Part shown: piece after piece, positions 25,162-33,626 of the stretch
Position numbering within the stretch: the first letter of the stretch is position 1
How the letters are laid out: every line of letters begins with the position of its first letter
Origin: an uncultured Bacteroidales bacterium
Lineage (GTDB): Bacteria > Bacteroidota > Bacteroidia > Bacteroidales > Muribaculaceae
Length of the DNA stretch: 64,000 nucleotides
Direction: 5' to 3'
Assembly (NCBI GenBank): GCA_902776955.1
Contig: CACYSG010000037.1
Span: forward strand, 1-64,000
Translations under genes and position numbers: made by a program
Notes under the pieces: generated by a model
The model's input: only the letters and a program-made list of their open reading frames with translations
Database searches by the model: none
What the model was told of the DNA's origin: nothing

Positions 25162-25596
25162 TTAGCAGCCACCGTGCTCGCGTGCCTGGAAGGCGATGGC
25201 ATAAGCCCTGATCTGCTTGATCATCGCCAGCAGGCCGTTGCTGCGGGTGGGGGAGAGGTGGTCGCGCAGTCCGATACGCTCGATGAAGTAAAGGTCGGTA
25301 TCGAGCACCTCCTGGGGAGTGGCCCCGTCGAGCACACGCACGAGCATCGAGATGATGCCCTTGACGATGATGGCGTCGCTGTCGGCCTGCAGCTGCATCT
25401 TGCCGTCGATGCAGTCGGCCTGCAGCCACACACGGCTCTGGCAGCCGTCAATCAGGTTGTCGGCCGTCTTGTACTGCTCGTCCAGTGCTGGCATGGCGTT
25501 ACCCATGTCGATGATGACCTGATAACGGTCCATCCAGTCGTCCAGACCCTCAAATTCCTCTATGATTTCGTCTTGTCTTTCGTTTACTGTTGACAT
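25162..25596 (-). CDS. sufE: SufE-like cysteine desulfurase sulfur acceptor
   Basis: SufE accepts persulfide sulfur from a cysteine desulfurase (SufS) for Fe-S cluster assembly. The 144-aa protein matches family length, with the sulfur-accepting Cys52 in the motif DGCQSRVW. Other features are FEGLDDWMDRYQVIIDMG at the N-terminus and SPTRSNGLLAMIKQIRAYA near the end. It ends HGGC. No other suf genes are adjacent. Confidence 0.94.
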   Translation of the reverse strand: MSTVNERQDEIIEEFEGLDDWMDRYQVIIDMGNAMPALDEQYKTADNLIDGCQSRVWLQADCIDGKMQLQADSDAIIVKGIISMLVRVLDGATPQEVLDTDLYFIERIGLRDHLSPTRSNGLLAMIKQIRAYAIAFQAREHGGC

Positions 25597-25627
25597 TGAA
25601 AAAAGGTGATGTTATTGGTTTAACCTC

Positions 25628-25635
25628 CAAAGGTA
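25628..25635 (-). promoter_or_regulatory. Candidate -7 box for sufE
   Basis: TACCTTTG on the minus strand, 31 bases before the sufE start; no -33 TTTG seen at the usual spacing. Confidence 0.4.
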
Positions 25636-25682
25636 GACTATTTTTTTGACATAGCGTGCGCTTGGCGGCTAAAAAAGTCAGA

Positions 25683-27602
25683 TTAGAAGGTCAGCCCCAC
25701 GCCTGCCATCACGCCGATGCGCTGTGCTCCCATGCCGTAGAGCAGGTCGTAACGGCGGTTCAGCAGGTTGTGGGCTTCAAGCCACAGGTTGATGCTGCTG
25801 TTGAGGCGGTAGTTTGCCCCGGCGTGCAGGTTGATGACGTCGTCCATGTCGATGAACTCATAGGCTGCGGTCCTCAACTTGCTGTTATCAAAATCAAATT
25901 CCTGGTGTCCCATCAGCGCCATGCGGCCGCCGCGATACTCGAGGCCCACGTTCACGCTCAGGGGGCGCCACGGGGTGACCTTGAGGTCGATGTTGGCGAC
26001 GGTGGAGGGGCGGTCGACGCCCATCTTGTAGCCGTTGTAGCGGGTGTCGCTGGCAAACAGTTCCTTGTCGTGGGGCGCATACTTGACAGCCGCCGTAGCC
26101 TCGACGAGCGAGCGGTACTTGTAGTTGAGCACGACATTGATGTAGTAGCCGCGGCTGTCGATGACGTTGTAGTCGCTCATGAAGCCGGAGTAGAGACCCA
26201 GATAGGAGTCGCGGTCGATGAGTCGGCTGGTGGCGTCATAGTTGAGTGTTTTGGCGGGCACATAGCCGTTGTAATCGGGATAGTTGTAGATGATGCCCGG
26301 CTCACCCTTGACGATGGCGTAGCCCAGTGACACCTTGGCGCTCATGCCCTGGAACGGGCCCACCTTGATACCCGCCTCGGCGTCAACCGGGGTGTAAACG
26401 CTGCCGTAGAGCAGCAAGGGGTTGTCGTAGCGGTAGTTGGCAAAGTGCTTACCCTGGCGGTAGCCCAGCACCTTGCCGCCCAGAGCGTTGGCAAACAGCG
26501 AGAAGCCGTCGACCAATGCCAGGCTGGCGCGGATGTTAGGCGACAGGCGGAAAGCCGCTCCGTCGCTGAAGCTGATGTGGGCATTGAGGCCCAACTGCAG
26601 CTTGAACATGTCGCCGCGGATGGTGTAGGTGGGCGACAGGGTGATCATCCCGCACTCGTCGAACAGGTCATATCTCGACTCCAGGGACGACTTGACGCCG
26701 CGGCGCAGATACTCGCCCTTGATGCCCAGGGCGGCCGTGGTCAACTCGGTGAGGTCATAGCTGCCTCCCAGGTTGATGATGCCCCAGTTATCGTGCACAC
26801 CATGCTTGTACAGGTTGTTGAAGGGCTTGTCATGGCTCGCGTGGCCATACTGGAGGCCGATGCTGTAATCCAGCGGATTGTCGCGCAACATGAACTGGCT
26901 CTTCCAGCCGGCATTCAGGTTGATGTTGAAGAAGGTCTGCTTCTCGTCGTTCCATTTGTAGGGGGAATAAATCTGTTCCACCTGTTGCTCGTCGACAGCG
27001 AGTACGGCAGTGTAAGTGTTCCAGCCGCCATAATAGTTGTAGTTATTGACGTGGGACAACAGGCCCAGCGAGAGCGTGCCGTTGCCTAGGGCGCGGTTAT
27101 AGTCCACGCCGATGGTATTGTCGTTCACCTTCTGCTTATTGCGGTTCTCGTCGAGGGTGACGACCTTGCTGGAGTTCTTGCTGTTCCAGGTGCTGTTGTG
27201 GTTGAACCACAGGCCCAGGTTCTCCCTCTCGGTGTCCATGATGCGGTAACCGAAGTCCACCCTGAAGTTGGCTTGTGTGCCGCCGCCGATGTCGAGGTAG
27301 CCTCGCTTGTCGCTGAAGTTATGCGCTGTGCGGTATCCGTAGGGGAGCAACGTCGGGATGCTTGCAGGCACCTCGATGGGCGTGGTCAGGTCGCTGTAGC
27401 CCAATGCGTTTTTGGTTCCCGTGGTGGTTGGCTTTTTCACCTTGGGCAGCTCGTTCTTCTTCACGGCCTTTTTCTCGATGGGCGCAACGTCCTTCTCGAG
27501 GGTGATTTCCTTGGTCAGCTTGGTGTTGTCCTGAGCGTAAGCCCCGTTGAGGGCAAACGCCGCCAGCAACATGGCGATATATATCTTCTTGTTCATCTTC
27601 AT
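25683..27602 (-). CDS. Outer-membrane beta-barrel protein, TonB-receptor-like
   Basis: This 639-aa protein has a signal peptide (to about residue 23, ending GAYAQ) and a Lys/Glu-rich periplasmic linker (about 28-62). From about 90 to the end it shows alternating beta strands of TonB-dependent-receptor type. The C-terminus (INLWLEAHNLLNRRYDLLYGM...GVMAGVGLTF) is the classic last-strand pattern ending in Phe. No plug domain is evident. It follows the TPR gene by 30 bases, so the two probably act together at the envelope (inference). Confidence 0.83.
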   Translation of the reverse strand: MKMNKKIYIAMLLAAFALNGAYAQDNTKLTKEITLEKDVAPIEKKAVKKNELPKVKKPTTTGTKNALGYSDLTTPIEVPASIPTLLPYGYRTAHNFSDKRGYLDIGGGTQANFRVDFGYRIMDTERENLGLWFNHNSTWNSKNSSKVVTLDENRNKQKVNDNTIGVDYNRALGNGTLSLGLLSHVNNYNYYGGWNTYTAVLAVDEQQVEQIYSPYKWNDEKQTFFNINLNAGWKSQFMLRDNPLDYSIGLQYGHASHDKPFNNLYKHGVHDNWGIINLGGSYDLTELTTAALGIKGEYLRRGVKSSLESRYDLFDECGMITLSPTYTIRGDMFKLQLGLNAHISFSDGAAFRLSPNIRASLALVDGFSLFANALGGKVLGYRQGKHFANYRYDNPLLLYGSVYTPVDAEAGIKVGPFQGMSAKVSLGYAIVKGEPGIIYNYPDYNGYVPAKTLNYDATSRLIDRDSYLGLYSGFMSDYNVIDSRGYYINVVLNYKYRSLVEATAAVKYAPHDKELFASDTRYNGYKMGVDRPSTVANIDLKVTPWRPLSVNVGLEYRGGRMALMGHQEFDFDNSKLRTAAYEFIDMDDVINLHAGANYRLNSSINLWLEAHNLLNRRYDLLYGMGAQRIGVMAGVGLTF

Positions 27603-27632
27603 AATAATAACGTGTGATGATAGGGTGGTTGT

Positions 27633-30600
27633 TTATTTTTTGGTCTTTTTCTTGCTGTTGTCGCTGCTGGAGTTGCCCGTCGAGGAGGCGTTGCCGCCTT
27701 TCCACTTGTTCAGGCGGCTCTCGATGCCGTTAAAGATTTCCTTCTCCTTGCCGGGATAGTTGCTCTTGAGGCTCTGCAGGTACTCGCGGGCCTGGGTGAC
27801 GTTGCCCTGCTTGTAATAGACATCGGCCAGGGTGAGGAAGCTCTTGGCCAGCCAGTAGGTGTGGGGCGTGCCGGCGTCGATCAGCTCGTTGACGGTCTGC
27901 TCGGCTCCCTTGTAGTTGCCCATCTCATACTGCATGCGCGACAGCTCATAGGATGCCTGGGCGCCATACTCGCTGCTCGGGTCGCGTGCCAGCGTGCGGA
28001 AGGCGGCTTCGGCCTCCTGGGTGTTGCCCACCTGGGCCAGCGACAGGGCGCGGTCGAGGGTGACTTCCTTCTCCTCGTTGGCGGTGAGGCCGCCACGTTC
28101 GAGCAGGGTGCCCGTGATGAGGCGCACCTCGTTCCAGTTGCCCATCTGCTTGGCTACGCGCATCGCGCCCAGCTGTGCCAGGGTGCGGTTGTCCTCGCTG
28201 GAGGCGCGCTCGGCAAGGTCTTTGTAGCTTTGCAGGGCCTCGTCGAGTTTGCCCTGGCGAGAGAGGATGTCGCTGCGCATGGCGTAGGCATCCTGGGCAT
28301 AGGAGGCGTCGCCTCCGCCCTGCAGGGCTTGGTCGATTTCCTTCATCGCATCGTCATATTTGCCCTTGCTGTAGTGGTAGCGGGCAATGTAGTAATGGGC
28401 CTTGGCGACATAGGCGCCGGCGGGATAGTCCTTGAGGTATTGTTGCATCTTGTCGATGCTGGGACGCGTGTCGATGGCGGCTTTCTCGGCGGCCTCAAAG
28501 GTGAGGCGCTCAACCTCGTTCACGTCGATTTGGGGCGCGTTGGGGACACTGTTCAGGAACTTGCTGAACTCGGCCAGTTGACCGCGGTCGGCATAGATGA
28601 GCTTCATGTCCTCGGCAGCAGCCTGGGCCTCGTCGCTGGTGGGATACTGCTTGATGACCTTCTTGTAGGCCTCGAGGGCGGCATCCTCCTTGCCCATCGA
28701 CTTGTTGACGAGGGCGGTCTGCAGCAGACCCTTGCGGGCTTCTACGCTGCGGGGATAGTTCTTGAGCAGCGCGGCATAGGTGTTCAGGGCCTCGTCGTTC
28801 TTGCCCAGCAGGGCTTGGGCATTGCCCTTCTCAAGCATCGCCTGCGGAGCGAGGTCGCTCTTGGGATAGGCGGCGATGAGGGCGTCCATCTGCTTGATCT
28901 CTTCGGCATACTGGTGGTTCAAGCCCATCATGATGCCCTTCTGGTACATCGAGTAGTCGCCGCTGCTGTTCTTGTCGAGGCGCATGGCCTGGTCGTAGGA
29001 GGCCTGGGCGCCGCTGAAGTCGCGAGCGTAGTATTGCGCGTCGCCGATGCGGTTGTAGGCGTCGGCGGTGAGGTCGTTGCTCAGCTGTTTGCTGGCGATG
29101 GCGTTCTGGAAAGCGGTCTTGGCCTCGGCATAGCGCTTCTGGCCGTAGAGACTGTAACCCAGGTTGTATTGCGCCAGACCGTAGTTCTCGTCACTTTTGT
29201 TGATGGCCTTGACATATTCCTGCTGGTGCTTGGCGGCCTCCGAGTAGTTGCCCTCGCGGTATTCGGCCTCGGCGAGCCACAGGCGGCTCTCGTTCAAGGC
29301 GGTCTTGTCATAATTGCCCACGGCGATGGCCTGCTTGAAGTATTCGTCGGCCTCCTTGTTGCGGTTGTTGGCCAGCGCTTGCACACCCATGTTATAGAGG
29401 ATGTTCTGCTTGGCCTTGAGGACCTTGGCACCGGGCTTCTTGATGCGGTTGATGCTCGTCAGGGCGCGCTGGTAGTCGGTCGTGTTCATGTAGGCCTCGA
29501 CCAGGTACTCCTCGACGTTGTCTTTATAACGCGAGTTGGGGTACTCGTTGAGGAAGTCCTCGAACAGGTCCACGCTCTTGTCAAACGGGGTGCGGGCACC
29601 CTTGCTCACGCCGACGGCATAGTTATAATAGGCCGTTTCCTTCACGTTGCGGTCATAGTCCATCATGGCTGCCTGCTGGAAGGCCATGTTGGCGGCATTC
29701 AGGTCGTTCAGCTGGCGCTTGGCCTGACCCAGGTACAGATAGGCGCTCTGGGCCAGCGCGTCGCTGCCGTCGGTCACGTGCAGCATGTTGTTGACCACGG
29801 CATCGTAGTTCTTGTCGCGGTAGTCGAGCACGCCCATGGTGTAGGCCGCCGTGCGGTAAGGCTCGCCCTCGGGGTTGTCGAGGTAGCGGCGCAGGTAAAT
29901 GCGTGCGTCGCGCTCATTGCCCAGGTGGTAGTAGCTCTCGCCCACCAGGCGGTTTAACTCGGCATCAAAGTAGTCGTTGCCGTGCTGCTCGAGCAGCGCC
30001 TTGCCCTGGTTGATGACGTCGTTGTAATGTTGCTTGTGGTACTCGATCTGGGTGAGGTAGTATTGCGACTGGTAGCCCAGCTCGGTGCCCTCGGGAATGC
30101 GCTCAAACTTGGCGCGAGCCTCGTCATAGTCGCCGCGTGCATAGTCCAGATAGGCCTTGTAGAACTCGCTGGCCCCGCCGTAGCGTGACGTGCGGTCAAG
30201 CTCGTGGTAGAGTCTCTCGGCCTCGTGGTAATTGCCCAGGCGCAGGTTGCAGTAGGCTCGCCTGTATTCCAAGTCCTCGTCGCTGTTCAGGTCCAGCGAG
30301 CGGTTACGCACCAGCGAGTAGCTGAGCAGCGCGCTCTCCCACTGTCCGCGGTAGAAGTAGTAGTTACCCACCTTCATCTGCGCCTCCACTGCCAGCGGCG
30401 ATGCCGGGTAGCGGTCGATGAAATCCTCGAGCAGGTCAAGGCTCGATTCCTCGCCGCGCTCAAAGTGGCTCAGCGCGATGTAATAGTCGGCTTGCTCGCG
30501 CAGCGACGCGTCGGCGGGCAACCGCTTGATGTGCTCGAGCTGGTCGATGGCGCCCACATAGTTGTGTGATTCATACATCAGCCTGCCGCGCTCGAGATAG

Positions 30601-30695
30601 CCAGCGGCCTCGCTGTTCATTACGCCAGGCTGTGCCACGGCGACAATGGGCGCCGCAGCGAGCACTGATAATAAGACTCTTTTTACCTTCTTCAT
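27633..30695 (-). CDS. Large periplasmic TPR-repeat protein
   Basis: This 1020-aa protein has a signal peptide (MKKVKRVLLSVLAAAPIVAVAQ), then tetratricopeptide repeats along nearly its whole length. Typical units are YLDYARGDYDEARAKFERIP, YNLGYSLYGQKRYAEAKTAF and YYIARYHYSKGKYDDAMKEI. The tail is Gly/Ser/Lys-rich (about 995-1020). The arrangement suits a protein-protein scaffold. Cotranscription with the downstream barrel protein suggests a role in outer-membrane biogenesis or transport (inference). A TAAATTTG -7 box lies at 30774..30781 on the minus strand. Confidence 0.88.
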   Translation of the reverse strand: MKKVKRVLLSVLAAAPIVAVAQPGVMNSEAAGYLERGRLMYESHNYVGAIDQLEHIKRLPADASLREQADYYIALSHFERGEESSLDLLEDFIDRYPASPLAVEAQMKVGNYYFYRGQWESALLSYSLVRNRSLDLNSDEDLEYRRAYCNLRLGNYHEAERLYHELDRTSRYGGASEFYKAYLDYARGDYDEARAKFERIPEGTELGYQSQYYLTQIEYHKQHYNDVINQGKALLEQHGNDYFDAELNRLVGESYYHLGNERDARIYLRRYLDNPEGEPYRTAAYTMGVLDYRDKNYDAVVNNMLHVTDGSDALAQSAYLYLGQAKRQLNDLNAANMAFQQAAMMDYDRNVKETAYYNYAVGVSKGARTPFDKSVDLFEDFLNEYPNSRYKDNVEEYLVEAYMNTTDYQRALTSINRIKKPGAKVLKAKQNILYNMGVQALANNRNKEADEYFKQAIAVGNYDKTALNESRLWLAEAEYREGNYSEAAKHQQEYVKAINKSDENYGLAQYNLGYSLYGQKRYAEAKTAFQNAIASKQLSNDLTADAYNRIGDAQYYARDFSGAQASYDQAMRLDKNSSGDYSMYQKGIMMGLNHQYAEEIKQMDALIAAYPKSDLAPQAMLEKGNAQALLGKNDEALNTYAALLKNYPRSVEARKGLLQTALVNKSMGKEDAALEAYKKVIKQYPTSDEAQAAAEDMKLIYADRGQLAEFSKFLNSVPNAPQIDVNEVERLTFEAAEKAAIDTRPSIDKMQQYLKDYPAGAYVAKAHYYIARYHYSKGKYDDAMKEIDQALQGGGDASYAQDAYAMRSDILSRQGKLDEALQSYKDLAERASSEDNRTLAQLGAMRVAKQMGNWNEVRLITGTLLERGGLTANEEKEVTLDRALSLAQVGNTQEAEAAFRTLARDPSSEYGAQASYELSRMQYEMGNYKGAEQTVNELIDAGTPHTYWLAKSFLTLADVYYKQGNVTQAREYLQSLKSNYPGKEKEIFNGIESRLNKWKGGNASSTGNSSSDNSKKKTKK

Positions 30696-30974
30696 ATGGT
30701 GATATTTAGTTATTTTCTTGAAAATTAGCGGCCAATAGATGACATGCCGCGCCGTTCACATTAATAATAACCGCAAATTTAACAATAAATTGCCAAACAC
30801 CGCTAACACATCTTCTAAAATATTGCTAAAAATCGCCTACAAATGTTGTAAATGTGCCCTGTGGCCGCCTCCAGAGGGTCGCGTGGCGCCTCAAACGGGC
30901 CGTCCCATTCACGTGATTGTCATACCCGTCAAGACCAAGGAAAACACAAAAAATCAAGAATTTTGGATAGTTTT

Positions 30975-31005
30975 TTTGGTATAATGCAAAAAATAACTAC
31001 CTTTG
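30975..31005 (+). promoter_or_regulatory. Bacteroidetes promoter for the PpiD-like gene
   Basis: TTTG (30975..30978), 19 nt, TACCTTTG (30998..31005), 61 bases before the ATG. The rest of 30696-30974 shows no gene. Confidence 0.8.
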
Positions 31006-31066
31006 CGTGTTTTTTTGGCTCAAGGCCCTAAAATTGAAAAAAATAAAGTAATAAAAATATTTGTAA

Positions 31067-33148
31067 ATGGCTACATTAGAGAAAATTAGGAAACGTAAAG
31101 TTTGGCTTGCCGCTGTGATCGGTCTTGCTTTGTTCGCCTTCATTGCCGAGGCGGCTTTTGAAGTACTCGGTCGTTTTGGTGGCGAAACCGACGCCGCTAA
31201 AGTCGGCAGCGAGAAAATTGACATTATTTCTTTCCAGAAGCGTGTGGAACAGGAAGCCGCTTTGGATCAGCAGAGCAATCAGCCTTCGCAGCTGGACGCC
31301 GCAACGCGTCAGCAGCAGGTGCTGGAAGACATGATCAACGAGTTGCTCGTTCAACAGGAGCTCGACAAGTTGGGCGTTGACGTGAGCGATTGGGAGATCA
31401 CCCAGCTGACCATCGGTAAATCGCCGGCTCCCGCAATCGTACAATTCGCCGAGCAGGCTGGTGCCAAGTCGCCCGCCGAGCTCTATGACTTCATCATGAA
31501 CCCCGCCAAGCAGGGTGTTCAGGACTCACAGGTTGCTCAGCTCCGCATGCAGTGGGATCAGATTCAGACCGATCTCGTCAAGAAGTATAAATTCGCTAAG
31601 CTCCAGAACCTTTTGATGGGTTGTATGCAGGCCAATGACCTGGATCGCGCTCAGATGGCTCAGGAGTCTGCAGTCACCAACGTGGTTACCTTCGCCAAGA
31701 AGGACTACGCTTCGGTGGCCGACGACAAGTATAAAGTGACCGACGCCGAGCTCCAGGCCGAGTGGGAGAAGATGAAATCCCTGTTCAAGATTGACGAGCC
31801 CATGCGCGCCATCCACTACATCGCTGTGCCCATCGCACCCAGCCAGGATGACATCATCGCTGCCAACAAGGTGGCCGACGCTGCCTACATCGCCCTGCAG
31901 AAGGGTCGCGGTGTGGACTCTGTCCGCCTGTTGGGTACCGTAAAGGTTGACACCGCCATGCTCACCCAGAAGACGCTGCCCGCCAAGGTGCGTGACCGCT
32001 TCACCGGTGCCGAGGTCGGTGCTACCATGCGCGACACGACTACCACCAACAACAAGTACACCATGTACAAGCTCATCAACAAGCAGATGTCTATCGACTC
32101 GGTTCTGTTGAGCTATGTAGTCGTTCAGGGTGACGCCAAGATGCAGCAGTCCGTTATGGAGCAGCTCAACGGCGGCAAGACCCTCGACGAGCTCAAGAAG
32201 GCTTATCCCCAGAAGGTTGACGGCAAGCTCGACGACTGGCAGCGCCTGTTCGCTATCCCCGACTCGCTGAAGGCTAAGGTGAACAACGCAACTACCGGCG
32301 TTTACTTTGTCTACAACAGCAACGACCAGGGTGCAACCCTGCTCAAGGTGGGTGACAAGAAGGCTCCCCAGATGTTCTACACGTTGGCAACCGTGACCTA
32401 TGAGGCCTATGCCAGCACCAAGACCAGCGAAAACCTGCGCGACCGTTTCCAGGAGTTCCTGAACAAGAACAAGACCGCTAAGGCCTTTACCGAGAACGCA
32501 GCCAAGGCCGGATACAACGCCGTTGAGTTCCTCGCCAGCTCCAGCAGCCCGCAACTGGGTAGCCAGTACTCGGGTATCAAGGATAGCCGCAAGGCCATCA
32601 AGTGGGCGTTTGACAACAAGAAGGGTGAAGTTTCGCCCATCTTCAGTGACAACAACGAGGTGATGGTAGCTGTCGCTATCGACGATGCCTATGATGGCGA
32701 GTACCTGCCCTACACCTTCCCGCAGGGTAAGGAGATGCTCACCAAGCGCATCATCAACAGCAAGAAGGGTGATGACCTGATGGCACAGTACAAGGGCAAG
32801 GCCAGCGACCTGAACGGTTATGCAGCCCTCATGGGTACTCAGATCGACACCGCCCGCGTGGTATTCTCTTCTAACGGTGATCCCAAGATGGGTGCTGAGC
32901 CCGGTATCATCGGTCGCATCGCTACTGCCAAGGTCGGCACCTTGCAGGGTCCCTGGAAGGGTGAGAACGCCGTATTCGTCTACCAGGTTGTGAACCAGGA
33001 GAAGGAAGAGCGTCAGCCCACCAAGGAAGAGCTTGACAACCGTTACGCTCAGACCCGCGGCTCGCAGATCTTCGGTAATCCGCGCGGCATTTATCAGATT
33101 CTTTCTAAGGCTACCAAGGTTAAGAAGAACCTCATCAAGTTCTATTAA
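31067..33148 (+). CDS. PpiD/SurA-like peptidylprolyl isomerase, membrane-anchored periplasmic chaperone
   Basis: This 693-aa protein helps fold exported proteins. It has a short basic N-terminus, one anchor helix (about 12-32), and a SurA-N-3-type chaperone domain (AKVGSEKIDIISFQKRVEQEAA...VLEDMINELLVQQELDKLGVDVSDWE). Parvulin-like regions follow. The architecture and length match Bacteroidetes PpiD homologues. It is the first gene after a strong promoter and is followed by a hairpin. Whether the parvulin domain is catalytically active cannot be judged by eye. Confidence 0.9.
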   Translation: MATLEKIRKRKVWLAAVIGLALFAFIAEAAFEVLGRFGGETDAAKVGSEKIDIISFQKRVEQEAALDQQSNQPSQLDAATRQQQVLEDMINELLVQQELDKLGVDVSDWEITQLTIGKSPAPAIVQFAEQAGAKSPAELYDFIMNPAKQGVQDSQVAQLRMQWDQIQTDLVKKYKFAKLQNLLMGCMQANDLDRAQMAQESAVTNVVTFAKKDYASVADDKYKVTDAELQAEWEKMKSLFKIDEPMRAIHYIAVPIAPSQDDIIAANKVADAAYIALQKGRGVDSVRLLGTVKVDTAMLTQKTLPAKVRDRFTGAEVGATMRDTTTTNNKYTMYKLINKQMSIDSVLLSYVVVQGDAKMQQSVMEQLNGGKTLDELKKAYPQKVDGKLDDWQRLFAIPDSLKAKVNNATTGVYFVYNSNDQGATLLKVGDKKAPQMFYTLATVTYEAYASTKTSENLRDRFQEFLNKNKTAKAFTENAAKAGYNAVEFLASSSSPQLGSQYSGIKDSRKAIKWAFDNKKGEVSPIFSDNNEVMVAVAIDDAYDGEYLPYTFPQGKEMLTKRIINSKKGDDLMAQYKGKASDLNGYAALMGTQIDTARVVFSSNGDPKMGAEPGIIGRIATAKVGTLQGPWKGENAVFVYQVVNQEKEERQPTKEELDNRYAQTRGSQIFGNPRGIYQILSKATKVKKNLIKFY

Positions 33149-33186
33149 TCAGTACAGCTAACACCGAGAGAACCGATAGGTAACAG

Positions 33187-33219
33187 CAAGTCCCGCTGGC
33201 AGTGCGCCGGCGGGACTTG
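33187..33219 (+). terminator. Hairpin after the PpiD-like gene
   Basis: CAAGTCCCGC (33187..33196) pairs with GCGGGACTTG (33210..33219). Only a weak T-rich tail follows. Confidence 0.6.
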
Positions 33220-33344
33220 TCATATATGCATGAACGCGCAAACACACCTCCTGCAGACTTTCGGCCTGCATTTCCCGCATTTTTCCGGCTAATAATATTT
33301 TTTTTGATTTCTTGCGAGCCTAAGCGAGCAATCCCAATATTCTC

Positions 33345-33387
33345 TGCGACTTTGCGCCTGAGCGTGGGGTGAAACGGCTGAATAGTT
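33345..33387 (-). repeat. Solo end of the MITE-like repeat
   Basis: TGCGACTTTGCGCCTGAGCG and the following GGCTGAATAGTTAC resemble one end of the element at 61095-61379; the rest is missing. The gap 33149-33626 also holds a candidate -7 box TATTTTTG (33459..33466, with TTTG 23 nt upstream) and a 33-codon open frame (33502..33603, starting MQPVFFEADD). I cannot support that frame as a gene, but it could be a leader peptide. Confidence 0.5.
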
Positions 33388-33626
33388 ACGAAAATGCCCC
33401 AAAAATTACATAAAATGTTAAATTGTACGGATTTGTTATGCTATTGTTGAAATTTTTTTATTTTTGCAAGTTGAAAAGTTTGCCTTTGAATACTATTTGT
33501 CATGCAACCTGTTTTTTTCGAGGCAGATGATGAGTGTATTAAAGTATTGGCTGATGCAAGGAGTAACGGGTTCCCCTGGTTGACGCCCCAAAAGTATTTA
33601 TAAGAACCCACCAAAATTCGTAAAGC

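Noticed and set aside
27861-29957. 698-codon open frame opposite the TPR gene
   Set aside because: Its Gly/Val/Leu-rich composition is a shadow of TPR codons on the other strand; the minus-strand protein has a signal peptide and TPR units.
33502-33603. 33-codon open frame upstream of the giant surface protein
   Set aside because: No hydrophobic or conserved-looking pattern and no coupling signal; it may be a leader peptide, but it cannot be supported.
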